Assembly (NCBI RefSeq): GCF_001949145.1
Contig: NW_019091698.1
Location: 63,236-87,058 of the forward strand
DNA: 23,823 nt
DNA from: Acanthaster planci
Lineage: Eukaryota; Echinodermata; Asteroidea; Valvatida; Acanthasteridae
Direction: 5' to 3'
Position 1 is the first letter of the stretch; each line of letters begins with the position of its first letter. Shown in pieces: positions 10,326 through 21,408 of the stretch. The position numbers were made by a program, and so were the translations under genes. Below the pieces are notes generated by a model. The model was given only the letters and a program-made list of their open reading frames with translations. It searched no databases and was not told where the DNA came from.

Positions 10326-12753
10326 GGTTATAAGACATGGTATTTGCTCAGTACTACAAACTCAAGGTGACTGACATTCATCTCATGGCCAAACTTTTTG
10401 TGAAAAATGATGGTATTCTGTGAAAATGATTATAAAGTACCGTATATGTATTGACCAACATTCTGTGTGATATTTACCATTACTGTTTCATATTTGTTTC
10501 CGTCGTTTCAGTTCCCCAAAATACTTCTTCACACATCAGTCAGTCAAATATTTCCTTTTGCACAAATGTTCTTTTGACAACACATGCACAGTTGACAAAG
10601 GCATCATTTGTGTTATTCACTCAACCACAAAAATCAGACCTACAAACAGCATGGTAGTGTTTTGACAGCGTTTTACATCCCCCCTTTTACACTTTACAGT
10701 AGTCTATTTCATATAACCACTACATGCACATGTATATGTGCATCAAAAACAAGAAATGTTAAAGTTCATGTACACTTCTTTGTTCTTTTGCACTACCAAA
10801 TTTATGGTAAAAACAAAACAAGGAAAGAAGAACAAGTATTTGAATTAGATCAGAGACAAACACTGGTGTGAGAGTTCAGCTTTATAGCTGATTTCAGCTT
10901 TTTTGTACACCTGGTCTGTACAAAGTATGGGAACTTTTTACATTTTAGCTGTTTTCGGCTTTAAGTGGTCACTCACACCCTGCAAACATAAAGTTGAATA
11001 TTGTCAAGACACAACTATAAGATTAGCGAAACACATTAAGATAGGAAGCCAAACAAAAATACAATATGCATCATTAATGTAAACCGAACAATTTCAATTT
11101 TGGTTTTTATCTCTGAATTTTGTGCTGTAAGTTGTGTATCATTGAACCTTGTCATTATTCCTTTTTTCACCCTTCTTTTTGCATCTAACTTTTTGCATCT
11201 AACTTTTAGAGAATCAAAGATTTAATTTTCCTCCATGTTTGGGAATACATGTATGTTAGTACTGCAGTTAATGCATTGTGCATTTGCAGTGGGAAAGACT
11301 TGATGTGGAATTCACTTTTACATGTATTGTAAACCCATACAGTGATAATACCCAGAAATCCATAATATTCGAAAGTTGTTGGCATTTTGCTGTTGAGGAC
11401 CAAGGAGTGCATTGGTGTCGATAGCTGATTAATTTGGCATTTCTGCCTAGCAATAAATTATTTCAGAAGCTACAAAGTGAGCATTTTTTACCATATTTTA
11501 GTATTTTTTTGTTAATTCTGTCGATACAGTTTTTATAGATCTGATGGTCATGGTCTTGGACTTCAAAAGTGAGTCTCAACTTGTCATTTATTTGTGCATT
11601 TACTTGTACCACAATTTTGCAGATTTTTCAAAAATTGCTAGCATTTTTATTTTGAGGCAATCGTTAAAAATTTAGTATTTTGGTATGTAAAGCCCCGTCT
11701 TTAAATCTGGCTTAATGATTTACATTGCTCTCCTGCAAGTGTTATTCACTCTGGCTGTACACAAACATGTACAGCAACATGTTCATGTTTAATGTGTGGA
11801 CTGTTACAGCATATTGCAGTTTGGGCCATCATCTTGTATATGTACATTTGCACCTGTACACTTAATGCCTACAAGCCTGTGAAAAGTAAAAGTCGATGAA
11901 AATATCCATCTGGGACCACATTAACAGTAGCAAACCATTCCTTAAATCATTATTAAAGATTGTTAGCTTACTTGTAAATGTTCCTCTTGACAAAATGTAT
12001 ATAATTTTCCCTGAAAGTTCCTGTAAGTAAACTTGAAAAAAGGTGTTAGCTTGTGGTACTAGGTCAGGACGGCATTAAGATAAGTTGTAACTGAGACTTT
12101 GGCAGAGCCAACTGAGCTCTCTGGTTTGATGTATTAGTCAGTTTGGTGTTTTGATGAGAATGGATACTACAGTGACCTGTGTGTGGGTGACAAATGTTGA
12201 CAGTTCCTATTGACTTTTACTTGGCATTGTGCAAAATCGGTCAGAGGCTATGGAATCCAAAGTGATCCAAGTGATTCGTGTCTCATATTTTCAAAGAACA
12301 GGTCACGTTTACAATTTCAAAAATCTTACTTAGGCAAATGATTGTGCACTTAGAAATAAAATGCGAAGGACATACAAATACCTCTTCATATTGAGTTGTG
12401 AATGGCTGTGTGATTCCATTCACTTAATCGGTTCAGAAAAGTATCCATTATTGTCTTATGATGAAGAAAAGTGAATTTATTCCTTTGTAATCATTGGAAC
12501 AAAGGAGATGTAATACTGCTTAACGACCATAGCAGAGTTTGAGTCAAAGCTGCTCTGTTAACTCTTAAGTGACATGAATTAAAAGTCACTGTCATGACTG
12601 TTGTAGCTGCTTCCTTTTCAAGCAATGGTGTATTCTGTATACTAAATAGTACATGCTGTATATATTTCTGGTGAATCTATTGAACAAAAGATGCCTTGAC
12701 ACATGCGCTGTATAAAGCTCTGTACTTTTTCAACCATGGAACAAATATTTTTA

Positions 12754-12759
12754 AATAAA
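12754..12759 (+). terminator. Candidate distal poly(A) signal
   Basis: AATAAA followed within 10-40 bases by TGAGGTAAGCAGTG and a GTTCTGTG stretch, a plausible downstream G/U-rich element. It is the best of three candidate signals for the PKNOX-like transcript, the others being 11452-11457 and 12355-12360. Confidence 0.35.
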
Positions 12760-12790
12760 ACTGAATCAGCTGAGGTAAGCAGTGTTAAAG

Positions 12791-14560
12791 TTCTGTGATA
12801 AGCAAATCTAGTATAGAAATATCAGTAAAATGACATACACATACACCACGTGCCACGGAAGCAAGGTGTGATACATGGTGTCTTCTAATGACGAAATACA
12901 GCACATTCATGGCCTCTATAAAGGCATGCTATAAAAACTGCACAAAAGTGCAGCCTATGGCATTTATAAATGCAACCAGCGGCCAATTCCCAAAACTTAT
13001 ACCTTGTGTTGCACAACCATTCATGGTTTTTAAAATGCATAAGGAAACACCTTTACATTGGCTGATAGTCAGTAATGATAAACATGTTCATTTATCTGTA
13101 ACCCAAAGGACAGAATAAGAAATGTTTAGTGGTATTTCATCATTTGAAGGCAAGCTTCAAATCTCATGTGTCATGAGAATTGATACACTGAGCTATGAGT
13201 TTACAATAACCAAAGTTGATAATATCCCACAGCAGCTTATGATTTACACAGTTTTAAGTTGTTTGGTTGTAATTTGTTGTGTAATTAAAGGATCTACACA
13301 CACTGAAAGTTTTGTGGCATGTATCTTACATGTTTGCACAGAGGTTATGAGGCTGCTGAATGTCAAAAGTTCCACTTGAAATTTAAAAGCTAAATGGCAT
13401 TTTATTTAAGTTAAGTGTACCCAATGGCAGGTAAAGGACAGGCAACAACACCCCATTTCTGTTTCTTTACACATTTTGCAATATCATTCAAGTTCAACCA
13501 AAGTAGAGTGTACGAGGACATGCCTGAAACCAAAATTGTGCCCAGAAATTTGCTCAGGCTGATTTGTATTTCACCCGGGCAGATTAAAGGTATTTTTTCC
13601 AGGAAGGATTACTGTTGAAATTGTGAAATATGTATGTATAATCTACCCAGGCAAAATTGAATTCTATTTGGATGAAATAGTCATCTGCGTGGGTAAAATA
13701 GTAGAAACCAGACTAAATGGTGGGTAAAACAACTTTTCTGTCCTATATATGCCTTTGTTGTGTTCATATAACATGGTTTGAGGTGTAGTTGACATAAGAC
13801 CCAAAACAAACCACACTTGTTTTACCTCATGTCACAGCAGACACTTCTTAACAGTACATTCAAGTGGAGTTGAATCATTGTAACAAAGTGATGCAAGTCA
13901 AGCCATTTGACAAAAAAGTTTAGTCAAGTATTTAGCTCAAATCAATTTGAGTCACAAAAGTTTGAACACAATACGTTCATTGAAAAATGGGAGAAAGTCA
14001 TATTTTGGCATTTAAAATTTACCTGCGGTCACCACGTGTGGTAATTCATACCATGTTACTCATGATAATAACACATGAACAGTGTAAACGTTGCTGTGAG
14101 TCATTGCAAATATTGTTTCATGAAGGAATTTTGCTTTGGTTTTGGGATTGGAGTCTTGTTAACTGTCATCCAGGCGGGTCTTCTGATTATGGAGTCAAGT
14201 CATTTGCCCATCACAATTGAGTTGCTAAAAATTGTGACTTGAGTCAGACTTGAGGCATTGACTTGGATCATTGCAACTTTGGCAAGTTTTTCACAAATGC
14301 TTGCATTGTTTGCACCTTAATACTTCCCCTGTGAAAATACATCACTTTCACTTTACGAAGCCCATCTTTAAACTGCACTGCACCCTTGCATAGTTGGCCT
14401 GTGCATGAATTTTCACATATGTATATGCAAACAACAAAATAGTAACTGACAAACAATGATGAATGGAATAGAGAGAATTAAGCTGTTAATCGTAAATGTC
14501 TTTGTAGTTGCAAGATGTTACATCTGAGTTCTCTTGAATCATTTTGGTTTTCAAGTTTGT
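12791..14560. other. Intergenic sequence, no gene recognised
   Basis: AT-rich sequence with only short, unrecognised open frames. One imperfect inverted repeat is visible: 13567-13586 (core CACCCGGGCAGATT) pairs with 13681-13700 (core CATCTGCGTGGGTA), 16 of 20 positions, and a third related word, TACCCAGGCAAAATT, lies between them (13644-13658). A 17-bp word at 14306-14322 matches an arm of the palindrome at 14590-14631. Confidence 0.6.
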
Positions 14561-14592
14561 TATACTTGTAAGCGTTAACGCTTACAAGTATA
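14561..14592. repeat. 32-bp perfect palindrome
   Basis: The sequence TATACTTGTAAGCGTT is followed directly by its exact reverse complement, with no spacer (centre 14576/14577). Pairing fails at the next base out (T opposite T). It overlaps a second perfect palindrome by three bases. Confidence 0.9.
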
Positions 14593-14631
14593 TTAAGGTG
14601 CAAACAACGCGCGTTGTTTGCACCTTAATAT
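14590..14631. repeat. 42-bp perfect palindrome
   Basis: The right arm GCGTTGTTTGCACCTTAAT plus AT is the exact reverse complement of the left arm (centre 14610/14611), again with no spacer. A 17-bp part of the arm, TTGTTTGCACCTTAATA, occurs a third time at 14306-14322, about 300 bp upstream and in the same orientation as the right arm. Together with the palindrome at 14561 this makes a 71-bp double hairpin. Confidence 0.9.
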
Positions 14632-14929
14632 TGAAAGCTGTTGCAGTTGCATGTGAACTCTTGCTAAGCTCATTCGTTAAGATACCCCTTGACAACCGTG
14701 TACCCTTTTGGGATCAGTGGCAAACACGTCCCAAATTCACAAATTAATTCCCTCAATCAAGGTGATAGCAACGTCCCATGTAAAGATATGAATATACATG
14801 CTATCTGCATGTTTACTGATTAAAATGTTCAGTAAATTTGAGGGATTTACTGGATTACTGCTTACGGGTTTAATGGGTAATTATTTTAAGCACTAGCCTT
14901 TTCTTGTATCCTGTAAAAAAGAAGTTCCA

Positions 14930-15080
14930 AAGTCAGCCAAGCTCTTTTCTAAAAGCTGAGAGAGTTCTAGCTTTCACTGCCTTGTAAGGGAGCGCATTTC
15001 ATGTACTAATGACTTGTTGAAAGACGTATTTCCTATGACAAGTATTCTTGGTTTGAAGACCTTGTGTCTGTGACAACAGG
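14930..15080 (-). pseudogene. Possible C-terminal remnant of LINE ORF2
   Basis: On the - strand, one frame gives HRHKVFKPRI (15072-15043) and another gives NALPYKAVKARTLSAFRKEL (14998-14939). These resemble the RGHxxKxFKPR and WNxLPxxVVxAxxxxxFKxxL elements that end many jockey/CR1-like ORF2 proteins. The usual Trp codon before NALP reads as TGA here. It may belong to the LINE immediately upstream or to a separate fragment. Confidence 0.5.
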
Positions 15081-15959
15081 GAAAAGTCGTTAGATTAGCC
15101 AGTCAACTCATCCAGCTACTAGTCAAAGGAGGGATCAGATTGACAAAATTGGTGATGGCCATGATCGTTGAGGAGAGAGCCTATGCCAAGTTAGATTGGG
15201 ATCATCTGCCAGTAGAGTGTATATAAATGGTGAAGCTGGACATTGACGCTGACAAGTTCGGCGGGCCCAAACATGGATGAAGTCAGAGGAGCAAAGGGGC
15301 CTGGCCAACAATATAACGTAAAAACCGACTTTGCAAATAAGTAAAATTCCTAGTGTGCACAGTGGAATAGACTATCAGTTGGTAATGAAGCAGATGAAAG
15401 TGAGTTTTGTTACACTGCTCTCCCCTGGGTAAATGGCGTATCTCTGAGCCTTAATAAAACATGTGCCTGTAAGTTCCTTATAGATGGAAATCCATTTTAG
15501 GCAGGGTAAATGGCACCAGGAAGTCTATGAGGTCATACAGTGAACTTTCAGTTGACAAAACACCCCCCCCTGTGTAGCAGGCTTGTATTCCATAACTGCA
15601 TATAACTCGGACTTCACTGGGGTTGGCTAGTAGGATAGGGAAGATTGGCTCCTTCCCAGGAGAGGTTATTTACATTTGAATTACTTTGCAGTGTGATGAA
15701 GGAGGGAGAAAAGTACCAGGCACTCGGTATGAGACGGGCGCACATGCTTACAGGTTGAGCATTTGTGGTGGGGAGCTGGTTGAGGCAATGTTTCTGTTTT
15801 CAGGTAATTTACTTTTTTGACTGCCAACTTGGCTCAAAGTGCAAGTCGTGCTCTGTTGTGGAAGTGTTTGTACTTGTGGATGTCGGAAGTTTTTTAGTTT
15901 ACGTGCATTTTTTTTACCCTGTCTACCATTTCAGATGTTTGCTTTCATCCAGTCTCATC

Positions 15960-16700
15960 TACTTAGACAAAAGGCAAGTAGAGCTGAGGATCATCAGCAT
16001 AAAGCTGCAGAGATAGTCAATGTTTACATGTAATGATAGCCACAGGTGAGGAATATAGCGTAAACAACACAGGACCCAGCACTGATCCTTGGGGCACACT
16101 GAAATGGAGCCTTTGGTTAGACGAGTACGATGTGTCAATTTTGACATACTGAGGTCAGTCATCCAGGTACCATGTAAACCACTTCAGCGCTACACCAGTG
16201 ATTCCAAAACTGTCTCAGGCACTGCAGGAGGACTGTGTGGTCAACTGTTTCAAATGCAGCCAAAATGACAAATCTTTCGTCATCAATGGCTCTTAGTATG
16301 AATTTGCAACCTGCAGGACTGCAGTTGCAGCATTGTACTTCGAGTAGGCAGACTGCATGGCTCAAGCGGATTGTGTGATGCTAAGTAATCCTGAAGCTGA
16401 CCAGCTACCACTTTCTGCACGATTTTTGAAATGAAGGGCATATTGGAAATTGGTCTGTAGTTTTTGAAGATGTTCTGGTCAGACATGGAGTTCTTAATTA
16501 CAGGAGTTACCTGAGCCATTTTGAGTTGCTTAAGCATGGATCCAGTTAATAATGAAGTGTCGACAATGTCTGTAAGAACTTGCAACATGGTTGTAAAAAC
16601 TGCTTCAGTGGAGAAGTGGGGATAGGGTCTAATTCACAAGATTTTGAGGGGGATCGACGAATGAGATTTTCAACACTGATGATGTAATGAGGCAATTGGA
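15960..16700 (-). pseudogene. LINE reverse-transcriptase remnant
   Basis: Between 16588 and 16283 one frame reads LKMAQVTPVIK, then KNYRPISNMPFISKIVQKVV (16465-16406), a textbook non-LTR RT motif. From about 16300 a second frame gives LRAIDDERFVI and AAFETVDHTVLL, which is RT motif A. Its first catalytic Asp (usually AFDTVDH) is Glu here (codon at 16251-16249). A further frame gives NIDYL, and another contains the intact catalytic YADD box (16001-15990) in LYADDPQLYL. At least two frame changes lie between these motifs, and the SVLGP-type block is garbled. No active enzyme can be made. Confidence 0.9.
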
Positions 16701-17239
16701 AAACGTTGATTATCTAATGATGTTCTGATGCACTGAATTTTAGAGATGAAATGATCTTGGAAATCTTCCGAAAGGGCTGCATTAGAGGAATAAACTGAAA
16801 CATGTCATGTGGATTTTGTAGTGTAGCAATTTGTTTTTATACATGAGAGCAAAGAAAACTCTCAAATTTGTAGCATTTTCAGCTATTGCTTGAAATGTGA
16901 GCATCTGGCATTTTTAATCAACCAATGCACCAGATTTCTTTGTTCAGCGGACAGTGATGAAGCCAGAATTTCTCCCGTTTTTTATACTAGAAGTTTCTTA
17001 GCCTTCATAATGTCAGATGTTTACCTGGAGCTGTGTGTATGAGCAGGTAAACACCACTTTTGGAGGGCAGCATGCTTGCTATTGGGGAAGATGTCTCCAA
17101 GAAGAGAAATAACAGTCTTAATTTAGCTGCCAAATCAGCATCTACATGTAGCTCTAATCGACCACTAATGTCATGTCACCAAGAAGTCTCAGACATTTTA
17201 ATTTCACGATATGTGACTTTTTGCCAGTTTTTTTTAGTT

Positions 17240-17770
17240 TGACAAGTTTGAGTTCACAAAGATGCCACAGTGATACAATGTGAAGGAAAATGGGGGGACC
17301 ATTGACAACATAAGAGCCTCATCATTAGCTCGAGTTATGACATAATGCTGAACATGGCCTCTGGTGTGTGTAGGTATTTGAACATTCTGAACAATGCTCA
17401 GGGCTATCTAACAGTTCACATACTTGATTAGTGCCACTGTCAGTTGAAATTGAAGTCACCTACAATGACCAATTTCCTTCTATGGAACCAATGCCAAGAG
17501 TTCAGAGAAATTCTCAATGACATCATTGCACAATGATGCAGGTCGAAAGAGAACAATTAATTTAATCACAGAATTTTCATCCGTTAAAATGTTCACTCCC
17601 TTGTACTCAAATGAAGCAGAAACCTTTGCTTCCAAATGCGCTACTTTATAAATCTTTCTCAGCACAACAGCCCGACCTCCACCCCTACAGCCAATTCGTC
17701 TGCAAGTGAAACCAGGGGGGCAGATTTCACTAATGTATTTGTTACTGGCTCTGCAAAAATTGGTAACAAG
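17240..17770 (-). pseudogene. LINE APE-type endonuclease remnant
   Basis: The - strand frame from 17893 to 17480 carries NKYISEICPPGF (near 17743-17708), a Gly triplet (17683-17675), SASFEYKGV and IKLIVLFRPAS (near 17566-17534), then ENFSELL. After a stop and a frame change, VGDFNFN follows (GDFNFN at 17460-17443), the Asp/Asn-bearing motif of LINE endonucleases. Another frame change gives VITRANDE (17341-17318). The usual SDH motif is not readable. The order matches L2/CR1-like endonucleases of marine animals. Confidence 0.85.
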
Positions 17771-17780
17771 TCGCCAGATT

Positions 17781-20540
17781 TGGGTTATGAGTTTTTGATA
17801 TAGCTTTGATATATGAATGACCCCTGTAGTGCGCTGCATTCTGGAGAAATGAAGACATTTATATATCCACAGTTTTAGATTCAATAAAAGCACTTTTATC
17901 GGGATTTTTCATGAGATAATTCTATGTGCAACCACAGGCCGCAACAAGTACAGTATCATGTATTGTAATGTTTAAACCAACCCAACTACCAATGCCATCA
18001 GCAGTAAACATCATTTTATTACTCCATATAATTTATTAGGTAGTGATGCGTTCAGATGGGACCAAACAAATAAAACATACAACATGAATTTGCCAAGGTT
18101 GTGTTCAAGGCTACAGTACAAGAATGTAAACAAGTACATGTACTTCATCCGGTCAATATTAATGGTTTTCTGAGTTCTATAAAATGTACACTGAATTACT
18201 TTGGACTCTGTTGAATATCATTTACCTCTTAAAAAAAAGGCCACAAATTCATGCACATCTACTTGGGATACAGTTGAATTTTTTAATTTAGGCTTTACAC
18301 AGCTGGCAGTCAACTGGGATTTAAATATACAACAGCCATCATGGCTTCCTCAAATCAAAAATATGGGGGGGGGGTATTTTCTGAGTATCAAGTTCACTGA
18401 TATGTCAGATATGAGGATGGTTTGGTTAATATCAAAGTTACACTAACATGGATACTGGAAAGTTCACGATTATTGTTTTCATGTATTCTTTGTATCCAAA
18501 GCTACTTTTAAAGGGTGTATTTGAACTTTGGTTTGCCTCCCATTCTCTAATACTGAGATACATTTCTTATAGCATGCCAACATTTCTTGTCTTCTTCAAA
18601 TCAGACAAAAGTGCTCACAATGTACTTGACTACCCCCTCCTCCAACTTTAGGAATGTAATGTTTAGTTTACACAGCATCCAAACAGGGGGTTAGAGTTAA
18701 CATCATCAATTAGCATGTACATCTTGACCCAAACATAACCTGCCACTTCTCTGCATTACCCCCTTGGGTTATGTTGCTGATGAAATCCACTTCTACATAC
18801 TGCATCTGTTGCCTCTACTTTCACAACTATAAATCCCCAAACGTGAGGGTCCCTGATGCAACCGATTGGTTTCTAAACTTTGGGGGGGTGCAACTTTTCA
18901 TAACTCACATCCACCTGCAGGATTATAGGTGCATGTTGAACAAAACATGTAGTACATGTACCGGTAGATACAAAATAAGTAGTTTATTAATCCATATCAC
19001 CATGTACAACAAACCATACACTATTACCATACACTACAAACAAGATCTAAATACCTGTTTTCACTGACATTGGCAAGGTGGTAGTTTTTTGAGTTAGGAC
19101 ATACTTTCATCAATGATGCATGAAGGTGCCACTTTGGTAGTTTAATACGAGGCACTCCTTGTCGGAAAAGCATAACAATACAAAAATTAGTCCTTCAAAA
19201 CCACTGACCAACGATGTTTGAAGAAAAAGTTGCCACTACTTTTGTCCAAACAAGCTATTTAAGTGAAAACAAAGTTCAGAGTGTCACCCACCACTCCAAG
19301 AGATTGGATGCTGATTAATAGCTCAAGCCAGAAGTGAGGGCATTCTCCGGAGCCATAATGTTAAGACCGGCCTAGCAAATATTTACTCCTATTCAGTCAA
19401 AATAAAAACATGTTTTAAAATTACACATTTGCAGCAATTTTGCTATTTTTTCACACTCCCATCTGGTCATTTTCTGGAAGTTCCAGTAATGAGTAGTCAT
19501 GAACAATTGCCTTATATAGATTAGGCGCACGTGGCACGTACCAAGTGACAATATGGAGTGCAACAAGACAGTGGTGAGGGACAGTAAAACAGTTTAGGAC
19601 AATGGCATATGCATAATGTACTAACATGATTTCTGTGAGTAGGGGCAATCATGCATGTACGGTATGTACAGTGAACTCCACAATGGTGCACATGTAGCAA
19701 CAAAAATATAAATCAAACTGTCAAGATTTTACAAGTGGTAGAATTTTTAAATGTTTGGAGAGCAAGTTAGAACCAGAGACCAGGCCAGGCCACACTCACG
19801 CAAAACAGAAACCTTTCGGCTTTCAATCCATTTTTTCAAATGGCAAGCTCTCCATTACCAGCCTCTGCTTGGTCATGGTTCAAAGACCGGCCTATGGTTT
19901 ATTCTTTGATTATAAGCCATCACTGTTAGAGGGTGCTAGATGAACAACCATCACAGTAGGAAATTTAAATTAATGCATTTTGGCTCAGCAGAGGAATTCA
20001 AAATGTTTAAAATCAAGACTAGCTTCTGCTCTGTTCAGGAAAATTTTTCCACTGACTTGATTGACAGCTTTGGTCAGTTTAGGTTAAGCTAAAGATCTTC
20101 CCAATTGACAGGAGGAAAAGTTGATTTCTTTATTTGTGCAATTTGCCTGCATATTGAATGGAACTGAAAATAGCCTGCCTGAGATAGGCAGGACTTAAAA
20201 GGGCCAGGCAATCTGAGGTTTACACCTCCTATGTAAGACATGTTCAGGGCTAACAACCAGAAGATAAAAAGCCGCAAAACTCAGGCATAGCCTGTCATTT
20301 CAGTGGAAATGCCAGCCCCTCTAGTTAGGGCTTGCACTCTTAATTTATTGTTAACATGATTGATTTTTATTCAGTCTACTGCTAGAGGCTGTTGCTTAGA
20401 ATCTGTCACCCCCCCTTCAATCATGTATGACCTAACACTATCCTACATCAGATGCAGCAATTGTGGAAACAAAGTATACATGAGAAAAATTATTCACAAT
20501 GCTATCTGAAGCATCCAGCCAGATCCAACACATACCATTC
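17781..20540. other. Intergenic sequence, no gene recognised
   Basis: AT-rich with several G or C homopolymers (18364-18372, 18883-18889). Short hairpins are present, for example CCTGCCTGAGATAGGCAGG at 20175-20193. The open frames (longest about 98 codons at 18771-19067) are low-complexity and match nothing I know. The left end may include 5' sequence of the dead LINE. Confidence 0.55.
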
Positions 20541-20544
20541 TTTA

Positions 20545-20720
20545 ACAGTTGGAATTTGTGGCCTAGTGGTTAGGTCTATACTTCTTGATCTTATAAGGTC
20601 AGGCATCCGAATCCGGAATGGGCCTGCACTGTGATCATGAGCAAGTCTTCTCTGCCCCCATCTGGCATTCTTCTTTCTGACAAAAGCAGAAATGTGAGGG
20701 ATAGAGGGTTATTCTGTTGA
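20545..20720 (+). repeat. tRNA-derived SINE relic
   Basis: A near-perfect A box TGGCCTAGTGG (20559-20569) and a B-box-like GCATCCGAATCC (20603-20614) sit at tRNA-like spacing. They are followed by GAGCAAGTCTTC and a C-rich stretch, which resemble the conserved segment after the tRNA head in many SINEs (GGGCAAGxCACTT). The tRNA cloverleaf is not intact. The 3' boundary is a guess. Confidence 0.55.
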
Positions 20721-21309
20721 TCAGCTTTCACTTTGCCTACACTTTGTGTGGGCAGCCATAGTTCGCAGAAAAATGACTTTTTGGTTGGTTTCCGATTACC
20801 TCAAATTCGTGTGAACGGCACTTTTGATATACTTTGACGTTTTGTGGACTTCTCAGTTGCTTTTTGTACTGACGGCCAGCCATAGTTTTTGCAGCCACAA
20901 CTTTAATACAACTTTAAGGTGAAAATGACGGACCTTATTTCTGCTTGATTTGACAGCATCAAGCTGTATTATGGCCCTGATGAGCAGGGAAAGTATGGTG
21001 TAAAGCATACTGAGAGTATTGGTACTTCATGTTCTGTATAAAACAAATAAAACAATATCAAACAGTTAAAAAGTTTACTTTCCTCGATCAATGCATATAT
21101 GTTAAATGGAGGTGTGAAATATTGTATTACTTGAAACCCTTTTGATTTTGTAAAATTATTTCTGTACATGTACAAATGTAGCTTTGGGAAGGGCAAAGAC
21201 TAGATAAGCTTTTACATACATGTAATTACAAAAGAAAAACTATTCAGAACTCTGCATAAACTTAAACAGAAAGATGTGCTGTAGAATGATTGATCCTCCA
21301 CCTTGCTGC
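20721..21309 (-). other. Probable 3'UTR and downstream flank of nicastrin
   Basis: AT-rich sequence downstream (leftwards) of the nicastrin stop codon. No canonical AATAAA is seen on the - strand close to the stop. A variant ATTAAA lies at 20907-20902, about 400 bases past the stop, and is the best nearby candidate. Farther left, canonical - strand AATAAA hexamers occur at 20372-20367 and 20349-20344. Confidence 0.35.
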
Positions 21310-21408
21310 TCATATTGATGAGAAGAGGACGTTTGCCCTTGCATTGATGAAATAGCTGATCAGCAAGGACATTAACACCACTACCATACCAAGGCAAAAT
21401 ATCACACT
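21310..21408 (-). CDS. NCSTN: Nicastrin, terminal coding exon: transmembrane helix and short cytosolic tail
   Basis: Thirty-two codons and a TGA (21312-21310) follow an acceptor read on the - strand as TTATTTCTTGACAG. The product starts SVIFCLGMVVVLMSLLISYF and ends INARANVLFSSI. A single hydrophobic helix of about 20 residues is followed by INA(R/K)A(N/D)VLF, the hallmark end of nicastrin; from memory, human nicastrin has INAKADVLF at this place and equal spacing from the preceding Glu. Nicastrin is the type I glycoprotein that gates substrate entry to gamma-secretase, with presenilin, APH-1 and PEN-2, in the secretory and endosomal membranes. Only three residues follow VLF, several fewer than I recall for human. 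A longer overlapping frame (start 21415) reads this exon out of phase and is not real. Confidence 0.92.
   Translation of the reverse strand, partial: SVIFCLGMVVVLMSLLISYFINARANVLFSSI

Larger units (their letters stand above)
8902..12790 (+). other. Probable 3'UTR and downstream flank of the PKNOX-like gene
   Basis: After the stop there are nearly 4 kb of AT-rich sequence without a recognisable gene. Canonical AATAAA hexamers on the + strand are at 11452-11457, 12355-12360 and 12754-12759. The last is followed within 40 bases by G/T-rich sequence, as expected of a cleavage site. Long 3'UTRs are usual for TALE homeobox genes, but the true end cannot be fixed from sequence alone. The interval contains a 27-bp repeated word (9598 and 10299) and scattered TACATG words. 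Confidence 0.4.
14930..17780 (-). mobile_element. Decayed non-LTR retrotransposon (LINE, L2/CR1/jockey-like) with EN and RT remnants
   Basis: Read on the - strand, the order is that of a LINE ORF2: an APE-type endonuclease (about 17760-17240), a linker (17240-16700), a reverse transcriptase (about 16700-15960) and a possible C-terminal end (15080-14930). Motifs are clear but sit in different frames and are interrupted by many stops and indels, so the copy is long dead. The stretch 15950-15080 yields no motif I can read. The possible C-terminal end lies about 0.95-1 kb past the YADD box, close to where it should be if the copy is collinear. Target-site duplications and the 3' tail repeat were not identified, so the outer ends are approximate. 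Confidence 0.85.

Noticed and set aside
15765-16033. Cys- and Phe-rich + strand frames
   Set aside because: Their right part is antisense to the LINE YADD region; the rest has no known similarity.
20545-20640. Functional tRNA gene
   Set aside because: A and B boxes are recognisable but the cloverleaf is not intact and SINE-like sequence follows.
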